A stretch of 64,000 nucleotides of DNA from Certhia americana. Lineage: Eukaryota; Chordata; Aves; Passeriformes; Certhiidae. The stretch is from positions 38,436,907 to 38,500,906 of the forward strand of contig CM031879.1 of NCBI GenBank assembly GCA_018697195.1. Direction: 5' to 3'. Shown here piece after piece: positions 14,101 through 25,595 of this stretch (its first letter is position 1; the number at the start of each line of letters is the position of its first letter). Made by a program: the position numbers and the translations under genes. The notes beneath the pieces were generated by a model. It was given only the letters and a program-made list of their open reading frames with translations. It searched no databases and was not told where the DNA came from.

Positions 14101-15899
14101 ATGAAAAAAACCCCAAACCAGAATGAATGAGATGAGAAGCAACACAGCTAATTGATCCTATTCTGCTGAATTTGGCTGAAAATTACATGGCATTTTTCAC
14201 CTGAGGGTAAAAATCTGAGTAGAGACCCAGGTTTTTTTAAGAGGTCTTGCTTTGAAAGGAACCAAAACCACCCCAAAAGCTATTTTTACATAACAAAAGA
14301 AAGAGGCTGGTACTTTCATTGGCTTCTGCAATTTTCAGGATTACTTGGCATTTTGTCAAATAATGCACAACTTTGGACTTCCAGCTGTGGGTAGTTTATT
14401 TTCATAGCACCTCTAGTATCCAATGGTTGTGCTGTGGGGTTGGTTTTTTTCATCTCATGGCTTTCCTGACTTCATCAGATGCATGGAGGGTGCACAATGT
14501 GCTGTGCCTGTGAGTGGGCAGGGAAAAGCTCTGCAGGGGAAGTGAACTCTTGTAAATCGCTGTGACCTGTCTGCTCAAAGGAGTGGATTTGGCAGAGCAC
14601 GGAGGGACAGTTTGAAACATGCATGCAAAATGGTTTGATTTAACTGCACAGGCACTTCAAAGGTGCTCCCTAGAAAAAGGGTGCTGTTTTATTCGTTTAT
14701 GAGAAAAGTGAACATTTATAACTGAAGGTTTAAGGTGGGGGTGGGTTTCTACTTCTTGTAATTACCATTTGAATACAGAAGTGCTATTAGTTTCTCTGAG
14801 CTGTGCCATGCAAGTGCAGGCTGTGGTCTGACAAATATAGCCTCTTAATGGTCTGATATTGAAATCAGGGGATTAACTCTCTGAAATTAGCAATTTATAT
14901 TCTGTGTGGTTACTACAGTAGTTGCTGCATTTAAATTATTTTTGCAAAAGGTTCTGTTCTCGTCTTTATTACAAATCACACTGACCTCATGCTCTGCAAG
15001 GGTGGAGTTTCCCTCTGAAATTCTGCACTCTTTCAGGAGTGTATCTTTATCTTGTTACTGGCTGTGTACTGTGCTGAAGACGAATTGAGATCACACAGCA
15101 CTGCACCTTCCATTGACACTGGAAACAGAATCAGCTTTGTGCAGAGACAGGAGAATCTACTGGCAGCAGAGAACTCCCCTTCCATCAGCCATTAGCACTT
15201 CTTGTAGACCATAGAACCAAATCCTTCAGGGGATGAAACCAAGTTCAGAGAGTGATGTGTGCCTGTCAATACAAATCTGCTTTTAAGAAGAAGAGAAGAG
15301 GAACCCTTATAGTTTCCCAGGGAAGAAAATGAAGAAAACAACAACATTGACACTATTTAAGAACAAATGGAATAGAATCAATGCTTGTGGAAGTAAGCAA
15401 ATAACAAACAGACTCTCTGTTTTCCAGGATGGTTGATTTGGCATCCTAAATTCTTCAAGAAGAGAAAATTGACTGCCATCTGTAGTTCAGTCACTCCAGC
15501 AGTCTCATACATATCCACTTACAATTCTGTTTATTTCAAAAAGCATTAAATACAATTCTTCCTGGTTAAATTGCACCACCCATGTATAAATAAGAATTTC
15601 TCCCACAAAAGTACAGCTTCTTTATATATTTTTTCACACCTTGTATGCTAGGCTCTACAGTTAGTAATGATTTGCATTATTTTTTAGCTCAAATTTTTTA
15701 GATCAAATCTAAGCAAAATATTGACCTACATGATTGGTCTGATTTTTTAGGCATGATCTGACATAAAATTAGCTTTTATACATCACTAATTTGAAATTAG
15801 CCCTTAAATTTGAATGGGTTGATGGCTGTTTGTCACCCTTTTTGTCCTGTCTCTTTGAAAATGTTTTCTGCCTCTTAACTTAGAAAAAATGTACCATCT

Positions 15900-15903
<4 letters not shown>
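11108..15903. other. Non-coding unique sequence
   Basis: Unique AT-rich sequence without recognised gene or transposon. The longest open frames (101 codons minus at 11438-11743; 93 and 97 codons plus at 13176 and 13488) show no motif. A slightly GC-richer stretch lies near 14480-14620. Confidence 0.55.

Positions 15904-15933
<30 letters not shown>
15904..15933. repeat. A30 homopolymer tract
   Basis: Thirty consecutive A residues, the longest homopolymer in the window. The sequence on its 5' side is not recognisable as a processed gene copy, so I do not call a pseudogene. The exact length is likely polymorphic and error-prone. Confidence 0.9.
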
Positions 15934-15935
<2 letters not shown>

Positions 15936-18180
15936 ATAAGTTCTTGCTTTCTTTCTGTAGGAACTATTTTAGGATACAATCATCATAAGAATAAGGCTAA
16001 GAATAAATGTTTCTGTCCAAGCCTATGTTGTCAAATCTCTGCTCTGTTCTCCTTCCCTCCAGCTGTGTCCCACTCCAAAGAGCATGTAAGCCTTGGGTGA
16101 GCATGAGAGAAGTTCTGCTCAGTTGTAACTGCTCCCAGTTTGGTACCTGATGCTCTGCTACTGTTCCTGATAGTACAGGTCTAGATACATTGCTAAATTT
16201 ATCCAAGTCATGGGAATCTCTTTCCTTGATGATTTCTTTTTCCTCCATTTTATTTCCCTTATCTTATACAAGTTTAATCTCTGTAACTAGAATACCAAGA
16301 TCTAATAGTATTTGTTGGTGAAGCATTACTACCAGCCTCTGGACAGAGGAAAAGGATCTGGAGGGAGAATCCTAGTGCTCAGCAGTAAGTGTGATCAGAG
16401 AGGCTACAAAAATCTAACAAGACACATAACAGGGGACTTCTGCTACCCACTTGTAGCACATACAAATGTATAGTGCTTGTGAAAACTATTTCTTGACACT
16501 TTAAGTGGTTGCTTCTTAAAAAGGATCATTGCAGAGAATGGCACCAGAGGCTGTCCTTAGTTTGAAGTAATTGTCCAGAAAGTTCATTCAAATCACAGCT
16601 GTAACAAAACACCATGATAAAGTTCAGCACACCTAAAAGGTCAGTAAGTGACACAAGCAGAAAATAAGCTATAAAAGGATATTTTTATTAAAAGAGAGGT
16701 CTAAATAAAAACAACAAACCCCACATGTATAAGTAAATCAAGTAAAGTCTTCAGAAATTTAAGAAAATTTTGTAAAAGAAAATAATGAATGTTTATGGAA
16801 ACAACTATTGTATTATTGGATGTAAGCCACTTACTTCTGGCCCTTTGGCATAGAGGATTTGCCAGATCAGAAAGGAAAGGAGTCCAAAATTTTTCTGTGC
16901 ACTTGAGTCAGGATAATGTCCCAAAGGGACTGTTCTGGCTGGTGCAAGAAAGAATAGATCAAATCAGATGCAACTTAAAGGAACAACAGGATCCTGAAAC
17001 AGTCAAGAGACAAGAAAAAGTTTTGAGTTTTTTCTTTGTTTCTTTTTGTATTTTCTTTGCCAGAATTTTGGAAAGCTGGCCAAGAAAAATTGAAGTGTTG
17101 CCAAGAAGTGAAAGAGCCAAAGAGGAAGCTAAAGTTTAGGCAGATCTCTTGTGACACTTTTATGTTCTTGGCCTTAGGGGAAAGCCTGGCTGGTGGAAGC
17201 CAAAAGGAGAGCTGTCATGGATTTCCTGAGAGCAAGACTTGCATACCCTGTCCAGCTCTAAACAACTTTTATAAATATGTATGCCAAACTGTGTCCTTGG
17301 GCACAGGGACAAAACCTCCTCCTAACATGACTCGAATTCATGTCTTCAGAGTGGAAAGGTTAGACCACTAATATTTGGTGTCAAAGAGTACCTTCAACCC
17401 TTCAGTTGCCAAAGTAAACAATATATAATAGTCAGTGACTCCAGTCACATTTTAAGCAATATTCACCATTCATATAATAGTACAATTTCAAACATGAATG
17501 AGCACCATTTCTATCTTCTCTGCAAAATCAACTGCAAGGAATCGCTTCTCAAGTACGTGCAAGCACCTTGCAGTTTGTACCCATAGGGAAGTTACTCTTT
17601 GTGTGTATGTGCTGCTGCTCCACAATTTACAGAGATACTTCATTATCCTTTCACATCCATTCTCCTTTCAGAAAGGAGAAATAAGCCTTAATGAGGCTTC
17701 TTTTCTTTTGGCCAGATTTTTGACTCCTTATTCACCCATCAAATTCCGTAATGATATGAGAAATCTCAATGAACACAAAATAATGTATTATGCAAATTGA
17801 GTTTCTTGTTTGCTGCTTTGAAGATTTTAAGGTTTAGCAGCTGAAGTTCTGCATGGTGCCAGTCAAACTGCTGGAATGTCCACTCTGATGGAATCATTGA
17901 TCTTGTTCAAGTAAACTGAATAATTGTCATCTGAAGAAAGAGGATGCAAACAGTTACACTTAATGGTACCTAAAATTAGAAGAACAATTTGAATGCCAGC
18001 GGGGTTTAAGCAACTTGCGGTAATTTACTGGATTTGATTAAGGATTTTTCAGTTAGGAGAAGAAAATGGCTATTAAATTGTCAATCCTAGTGAGAAATTA
18101 TTGTGTAATAATGTTTTATTGTAATAACATTATTTGGTTAAAGTAAATAGTATACTCCTATAGTTATTGACTCCCATGGT
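15934..18180. other. Non-coding unique sequence
   Basis: Holds one of the longer open stretches in the window (16789-17139, plus, 116 codons). Its product has no recognised domain. The second half is Lys/Glu-rich because the DNA is purine-rich, and three other overlapping frames are also open. I see no gene here. Confidence 0.55.
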
Positions 18181-18316
18181 TGAACAACAGGTGTTTGCTA
18201 AGGAAAGCAGGAGCCTCCCTTGGAATGGAGAATTTAAACCCCCTCCCTCCAAATTATTATAACTTTTGGAATTAAGGGTCTCTCAGGCAATGATATGAGA
18301 ATAGGAATAACAGTTC

Positions 18317-18322
18317 TTTATT
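18317..18322 (-). promoter_or_regulatory. LTR polyadenylation signal AATAAA
   Basis: TTTATT on the plus strand is AATAAA on the minus strand, about 136 bases before the LTR 3' end. It is well placed for the R/U5 part of a reverse-oriented LTR. Whether it still works is unknown. Confidence 0.5.
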
Positions 18323-18374
18323 AGGGGAACTAAAATAAACGATAAAACCAAAACACATGCAGTATTACAATGCA

Positions 18375-18477
18375 GAGAAAGAAAGGAAAGAAAGAAAGGA
18401 AAGAAAAGAAAGAAAGGAAAGAAAGAAAGGAAGGAAAGAAAGAAAGAAAGAAGCAAACAAATAAACAAACAAAAACC
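18375..18477. repeat. (GAAA/GGAA)n microsatellite with short (CAAA)n tail
   Basis: About 78 bases of GAAA and GGAAA units followed by CAAA/TAAA units, lying inside the LTR. Lys/Glu-rich and Phe/Ser/Leu-rich open frames across it are artefacts. Confidence 0.9.
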
Positions 18478-19281
18478 ACTGACAGAGTCAGGATACAACC
18501 TGACATCCTGTGGGTCAGGGTGTTGGTGGCAGTCCCATTCAATGGTGGCTGCAGTCCCAGTGTCAGATGTGGCTCTGTTGAAGTGATGCTCCTGGAGAAA
18601 GAGTGGAGTTCTTCACTGAAGGTCCAGAAGTGATAGATGGGCCTGGTCTGCCTCTGAGAATCTAGTGGAAAAGACTGCTTGTTGTTCCAACTCCCAGATT
18701 TTTGGATAAAAATAGGTAGGAATACTTGGCTCCTCCCCCTGGCTGGAACATTTCCCAGTGAGATGCTGTAATTCTATCAGTGAGACTCAATGGCCCATTA
18801 GCAGAAGATCTCTCCCTGGAGGGAGGCTGGGTTGTGGAAGAGATAAGCAAACTGCCCCAGCAGGTTTATTGACAGGTGGCCATTGACAGACAATTACACC
18901 ACCCCACACACCCCCCAGTTTGATCAGATGGTGATAGAATACAGAGTTTTAGTTACATTTTGCACTGCAACCCATGACATTGACTTAAGTTAAACTCTTA
19001 ACATGTAAGTGTGGTTTTATTTATTTAAATACTACTGCAGTCTGCTATGTGGAAATTATAAGCAAAATGTTTTTTAATCATTTACGAATGCTCAGTGTAT
19101 GTTGATAAGTTATCCAAAAGGAGATATGAACTATTGTTTCAAGGACACAAGAACATGTGAGAAGTTTTTCAAACCCTGCAACATGATTATGACATCATTA
19201 CTTTTTTAAGCAATAAGAATATGTAAATACATATGTTAGCAGACATTATTTGCTTATTGCCTCAAAAATGTATATGTCTGG

Positions 19282-19307
19282 GATTATGATCTATCCAGAT
19301 CATAATC
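19282..19307. repeat. Perfect 11-bp inverted repeat, 4-nt loop
   Basis: Arms gattatgatct and agatcataatc flank the loop atcc with no mismatch. It could form a short hairpin in DNA or RNA. It lacks the longer stem of a miRNA precursor and has no terminator context, so no function is assigned. Confidence 0.8.
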
Positions 19308-20246
19308 TTTATGCTTTGTCAAATTTTCTTCTTAAAAGAAAGGACTATTTAAAATAGAAAACCCTTTTTGGTTATGGATCACCAATAAATAAATTTGGTA
19401 GGATTTATTTTGATTTAGCCATATGACAATTTTCTACAGATAGAAAATATTTTCATTTTAATCACACAATATTATTTGTTTCAGTACCTGTGATAGGTTA
19501 TAGACCTGCAAGTGCGAGATGTGGGTTAGTTAATGCTAAATGTGCGCATACAAGAGTGTCTGGAGGTCTTAATTCAAGTCATGTCAACAGCTTTATTTTG
19601 CCTTGATATTTTGCTTCAAATTTGTTGTCTGTACAAAGGTGATACTACTTTTTTGCATATTATAGGAGATATGAAGCTTCATTAGTGCTGGATAACGCAA
19701 GAAATTAGCTATTCCTGAATAATTCCACATGAGAATGCATTTGCAAAGTTAATTATGTTAAAAAGGAATTGCATTTCAAAGTTGAATAAATATTGTATTT
19801 GGAAAACGCTCTTCCTTAATACAAATAATTTTTTAGCTGGGCTAACATTCATTAAGGTTTTTCTAAAAAAAAGTGTGGGAAATCAAATCAGGAGATTGCA
19901 ATAACATATCCTATTCTTATAGGTTCAAAATACCACATATGAATTAATTTATGAATACCCAACTGATGCCTACAGGATCTTCTGATAGTGTCTATATGCA
20001 TTTTATCTTAAATAGTGGTGTTCTGCTGAAGCAAGATGTATTTGGCAGGTATTATCATTCAATTTCTAAGAAAGAAGCTTTATGACAACTTTGAAAGCAA
20101 TTTTGTCGTATTAATGAATATTCCTGTGAAATTATCTTAGCCATTTTAAAACAATTCTCTAGAAGCATACTGATGTGGGAAAAACACTTCTTGTCAATTC
20201 TGTGGAGATAAACTTGAGAAAAATGCAAATGTTGCCAGCTGTTATA

Positions 20247-20272
20247 CTATAATGAAGTCAATGGCATTATAG
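20247..20272. repeat. 8-bp inverted repeat around a GAAGTCAATGG-type core
   Basis: Arms ctataatg and cattatag flank ten bases. The central aagtcaatgg is the complement of the CCATTGACTT half-motif in the palindrome at 6791-6812, so this may be a second decayed fragment of the same old repeat class. That link is inference from about ten shared bases. Confidence 0.4.
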
Positions 20273-20475
20273 GGGTTTATTTGCATCACAATTCTGATAA
20301 AACTTAAAAAAACAAAGCTCTTTCCAAAGAGTCTCTTGAAATCTCTGTTAATTCAAGGTGTTACCACATTGGCATGTGTATTGCCATGTATAGGCCTGCT
20401 TGAAAAGATTGCATAACCTTTGGGCAAATAACATTGCATAAAACTATTTATCAAACGAATGGGAGCTAAGTTTGT

Positions 20476-20577
20476 AGATAAAAATAGATAATAATATAAA
20501 ATAATAAAATAAATATAATAAAAGAAATAATTTATTTATTTATAATAAAATAAATAATAATGATAGAAAATAAAATA
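20476..20577. repeat. A/T-rich (AATAA/TTTA)n simple sequence
   Basis: About 100 bases almost entirely of AATAAA/AATAAT and TTTATTTA permutations. Low-complexity block. Confidence 0.85.
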
Positions 20578-23500
20578 GTAAGATATAACTATTTTCAATA
20601 ACATCTACTTTCCGTTTAAAAATAAGTCTGACTCAATGATATTGAGTAATAAATCACCACATGTGCAACCTATCTGGACCCTTCAACAGACTTCTTTTCC
20701 AGTTTTCTATTTTTACTGCAAGACAAAAAAAGATTTAAGTGGTCATTAGTGGGATGTGGGGGGCTTCCCCATGTGAAAGTTACTGTGGAACAGTCTGGTG
20801 TGGAATTGACTAGCATGGATTTAAAGCACAAGGATTATTCTGAAGAAGTTACTCATAAAGGCTTGAAATTAAAGCTTTTGTCCAGTTAGTCTTACTGAGA
20901 TATGTATGGAAAAGGAGTTTTAATCCATAATAATTGTAAGTAGGAACCTGAGGGAGAAGTGTTGGGTGAAAGACCAACAATCTTCTGATGGTGGTGGCTT
21001 TCCTGCAAGGCAATCACTATCAGTTTGACTCCTGAATTCCCTGTTTTTCCTCACTGTCACAAAACATTGTTCCACACAGTTCCACAGGAAATACCTACCC
21101 AGTGCTACTTGGCAGAGAGTGAGAAATTGAGCTAGAAATGGTCCTGGTAGCTCCTGGTGTTGAAGCAGTGCTCTGTGCACCTGCGATCGTGGTCCCTGGG
21201 CTGGGCTGCTGGAAAGCATGGCTGGAGTGGGCTGTGTCAGACTGCCAGTCCCATCGTGGGGTCTCCTGCCATGGCAGTTAGAGAATGTGTGGAAAAATAG
21301 TGGGTACTTGTGTTTTTCCCTGAGGCAAACAGCTGGAAACTGTTCTCAGATCTTGTAAATGTCCAGGGCCATTTGAGAGTCAATATTATTTTTGGTGTGA
21401 AATCTCTCAGTTTTGTGAACACCTACCAGCTTCCCTCTTTTCCAGCACATGAGACAGTCTACCCTGAGCCAGACCTGTCCATGGTCACAGGTAGGAAGGC
21501 TGCAGGTGTCTGAGTTGGACTGCATGCTGTGTGTGCAGTCCCCAGGAGCAGAGCTCCTCATGGCTCACAGTGCCCTGGCTGCTCTCCCTGCTGGAGACCA
21601 CAGGTTGTGAGCAAGTAATTGGCGAGAGAAAAAGCTGCCCAGTTGGTGAGGTGTGGTGAGTACAGCAAGCAGCCTGAGATGGAGACCAAATTAGTAGGTG
21701 AGACACAAAGGGAACCAGTTCTCACAGCTGCCATTGCCTGGAGCCTGTTTCTTATGTTACTGAAAGAGAAGTGAAACCTGGAAAAGAAGGAAAACTACAT
21801 CTCGAGCATATACACCTTGCATCCTAGTATGTAATTTCTTCTTTACAGACCTAGCAAACAATATAGGACCATTGGTTTGGGGTTTTATTTTGGTGTTTTT
21901 CCCCAGGTGTGTCCTTTACAGTCCATTCCCTTTCATAGGGTCCTACCCTATAGGATTTTTATATCTGGATTTTTTTTAGTTCCCTGTAACAAACAAGGCT
22001 GGCTAATTTAATCCTAGGCTGGATCAGAATAGAGATTTAGTGAACAGTGACCTCTCTAAGGTAGATTCAGGAGGCTTTAGAGAATTTTGAACCAAATGGG
22101 AGATTCAGTAGTTCACAGGTGAGTTTGGCATTTGCAGAAGCTATAAGTAGAGGATTCAGGGGTGTGACAGACAAAATTTGAAGGAAACAGATAAGAAATA
22201 ACATCTGGCTGCTTGAGAATGGTTTTGAAAGAGAAGGCTCAAGATGGCACTTATTTTTAGGTGACTTATATAAGAAACTTCAAGAAGAAATGGGAAAGGA
22301 AACAAGGATTATTTGGTGAACTTCTGATACAGAAAACAGGGATGTTTTGACAAGGTGAGGCATTTTCAATGCAGAAATTAGTGGTAGGATGGATGTTTGG
22401 AGGAATGAAGATATAATGATTTTTGCTATGGCAGGAATCCAGTATTGTAGTACTTTGAAGACGTGGTAATGTCAGAGGAGATTTCTAATGTCATTCTAAG
22501 CCACTCAGGGGGTAAGGAGTCATCCACAGGGAGAAGAGACAGGGCCTTGGATCATTTATAAGAATTGGGAGTGGGCTCATAGGAAAAATAATTGGAACAG
22601 AAGATAAAGGATAATCCCCATGTTTTTACAGTAGGTTGTCTGAAAGATCATCAAGTACCCTCTCTCCTTCCCTACTAGTCTTCTCTTTAGACTACTGCTA
22701 GAAAGAATTAGAAAGAAGATAAAAAACTGGAATTAAATTTTAAATTTAAGGAAATGGAGAAAGTTAAGGAAGAACCCTCTTGCAGGAGGGTCTGGGATTT
22801 GAAGGTCTTCTGGTTTATCCTTCCCTGACCAGGAATCCATACAGAATTTAGTTTGTATGGACAGAGAATTTGGGACTGCTTTCCCTTTCACATTCCTCTC
22901 TCTGCTTTCAGTAACACAGCATCCTCACACTGCAAAAAACTTTTTCCCCTTACAGACTGTAATTTATAGCTTAAAAAGTAATCAGTTGAAATACAAACCA
23001 AACACCCTTTAACATCTGTCTGTTTCTCTAGGTCAGTATTTAAGCAAGAAACCTTGAAACTTCACAGTTCTACTTTGACCTGAATTTGTATGCCTTACAC
23101 TTCATCTTTCTTGGACTTGGAGAGCTCAGAATTTAGAGTGGACACTCTGGACCTTCTGCTGCTGAATCTGTGCATTGAAGTGCTGCCTCAGAGGAGGTTT
23201 ACTGCATTTGCTGTTGCTGACTTGATATTAGATAATCAACAATTTAGCGAGTACACTGTGCTGTAAATGTGTTCAGCATCCTTTGTTCTATGCTTTAGAG
23301 AAATGAGATGAAGAGGAAAGACTGCACTCTTTGCTTCTAGCATTTTTATTGGATTCTGCCTTAACATTTATAATACCAACACATGGACCACGGAAGTGAT
23401 TCTGCTTCCCCAAAACCACCCATATGCACACACTACCTCCCCTAGTAAAATATTAGAAGGGCAGAAACTCAAGTGACCTGACTGTGAAATCACTGAATTT

Positions 23501-25578
23501 GCACAAATTTAGCAATTGCTTGATAGCAGCAACAGAGTTGGTACATGCAAAAACTCATCATGGAAGTTTGCAAATTTGTCTTTTATCCCAGGCAGAAGGG
23601 CTTTTAAAAAAGCAGTTATTGTTTTAGTGAAATGTTTGGAAAATGAGCTTCCAGAAACTGAAGTGTAGGACGCACTGTGTTTATACAGAAACCTGATTAG
23701 TTTTCTTTACACACCATTTATCCACTGGATCTTGTTGCAGAGCTGTTCACAGGATGTGTTCCTGTGATCAGAAAGGTCTAAAGTGACTTTTTTTTCCTTT
23801 GAAAGGTATAAATTGTTTTAGAAACTATTCTGCTTTGAATGATGAGAATCCATGAAAAAGGTAGTTTATTGTTAAAGGAAGTAGCAGGATAGTGTTCCTA
23901 CTCAGAATTGAGGTTGTATATCAGGTAGTTTTTATTTTATGTGGATTTGTAAAATTCTGGTTTTCCCCTTTAAATATGAGTGTTAGGACATAAACCACAA
24001 ATTATCCTTCAACAAAAGGATTCTATTATCTGTACATGTACAAAAGAAAGAGGACATTTCAGAATCTACTCCTTGAACATCAGTTGTACAAAATAAACCT
24101 TGATAAAATAGGATATTTTTCAGAGTCTAAAACATGTGATGGTGGTATTTTAATAGATTATAGTCTTCCCTTTTGACAATATTAATTAAATTAATGTTCC
24201 TGCATAATTGTCCATGATGTTAGAGTTACATTTTTTCACGGGAGAGTTTAATCAAGATATTAATTACTTGCCATTAAAAATCGTCTCCTGATGATATTTT
24301 CAAGAGGAAGAAGGATATCTCCATTGTTCTCTCTAAATTCCAGCTCTGCTAATTGCACTGTGCTTATCTAAATTATGCCAGCTGTAGATTCTCAGGAATG
24401 TGTAGATTGGCTGTTAGGGACTGATATGTTCCATCTTCCATATTTTCATATCTTGCCAAATTGATGTCTAAATGCTGAAGAATGTTGTTGGTCCCAGTCC
24501 ACCTCATTCTGTTGTTCAGGAAATGTCACCCACTTTCACCCCTGTGAGAGTATTTCTACAGTAAACAAGAGAGAGAATAAGGTAAGAGTTATTCCTGTGC
24601 CGCAAAAAATAAATCCAAGCATTTGTGCAAGGTAATGTGCAGCAGCAAAAGAAAAGAAAACAAAAGCCATTCTCAACCTAGAAAATTAGTCTAAGGAAGA
24701 AAACTGACAACCATTTCTGAGACCTGTAAAATATAAAGGTTAATAAATATTCAAAGTAAAACTATACCTGTAAATTTAATTCCTTCCTCTAAGCAACTGA
24801 TTTTAGTCTTTTATACATTTGGTGTGAAGAGTGAGAAGTAAAGCATCAAAGGTTAGGAAGGTAAGAGGGTTTCCATCAAGTTTGTAGCTATTGGATACTA
24901 GTAGGGTTGTTTCCTTTTTTCCAGTGTTTAGAAATGCACACTCCGATAGAAGTGGTGTACATTTTCTCATCACATGACCTGTTTTCATCCAAGTAGTCAC
25001 ACCTTTCTATCTAGGTGTGTTGGACAAGATTTTCTAGTAATTTCCTTTCTTTATGTATAGGTTGGGACCTTTAACTCTCACTTCCTTCATTTTTAAAGTG
25101 TTTTTTTCCTGCTTCAATATGCAATTTTAATATTACTTTAATATAAAATTTAATATTACATATCTATAATTGTAGTTAAAAAACCCCAACAATTTTCCAA
25201 GGTAAGTAAAAAAGCAATCATGGTGACTAAAACTTTAAACTTAACTGTTATATTGGTAAGAGAGAAATAGTAGATTGATGTGTTCAATGACCTTGATATC
25301 CCCTCTGTAACTCTGTCGCATAGTGAGAAACTTTGAACAGATAGCTTATACCAGCTTCTATGTAGAATGCTTCTACAAAATCATTTCCTTCAAAAATAAT
25401 AGCAAAATGGTTTAAAGCTACTGCCAGGACACCTTTGCAAAGTTTCAGTATTCAGGGTATTCAGCACAGACCCTTCCACATTTCTTTGTCGACCCTGGAG
25501 AAAATACCAATGTAAAACTGCAGAAACTTCAAATTCACAGTATCACCAAGGAAAAATATCCAGCTGTGTGCGCATTTG
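20578..25578. other. Non-coding sequence with a GC-richer patch and purine-rich region
   Basis: 20940-21740 is visibly richer in G+C than its surroundings and carries overlapping short open frames (99, 61, 71 and 73 codons minus; 67 plus). About 22080-22780 is purine-rich on the plus strand. Neither matches a repeat or protein I recognise; an old LTR or LINE internal fragment is possible for the first. The rest is unremarkable. Confidence 0.5.
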
Positions 25579-25595
25579 AAAAAAAAAAAAAAAAA
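25579..25595. repeat. A17 homopolymer tract
   Basis: Seventeen consecutive A residues in otherwise unique sequence. Confidence 0.9.

Larger units (their letters stand above)
18181..18926 (-). mobile_element. Solo LTR of an endogenous retrovirus (passerine type), reverse orientation
   Basis: A 746-bp segment starting TGAACAAC and ending GATCA on the plus strand, the TG...CA ends of an LTR. Flanking bases are catggt (18175-18180) and gatggt (18927-18932), a 6-bp target duplication with one mismatch; 6 bp is usual for ERVK-type elements. On the minus strand an AATAAA signal lies at 18317-18322 and a weak TATA-like run near 18705-18713, fixing the orientation. No gag/pol/env sequence is adjacent, so this is a solo LTR left by LTR-LTR recombination. 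Several stretches (around 18481-18560 and 18715-18760) match a songbird LTR family as I remember it; I give no family name. A GAAA microsatellite has expanded inside it. Confidence 0.75.
18927..20475. other. Non-coding AT-rich sequence with two hairpins
   Basis: No gene or transposon recognised. Two inverted repeats at 19282-19307 and 20247-20272 are listed separately. No open frame reaches 60 codons here, which is itself evidence against coding. Confidence 0.6.

Noticed and set aside
15904..15933. A30 tract considered as the tail of a processed pseudogene or SINE
   Set aside because: The upstream sequence has no recognisable transcript, and I see no flanking target duplication.
16789..17139. 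116-codon plus-strand frame
   Set aside because: Unrecognised; its Lys/Glu-rich end follows from purine-rich DNA, and other frames overlap it on both strands.
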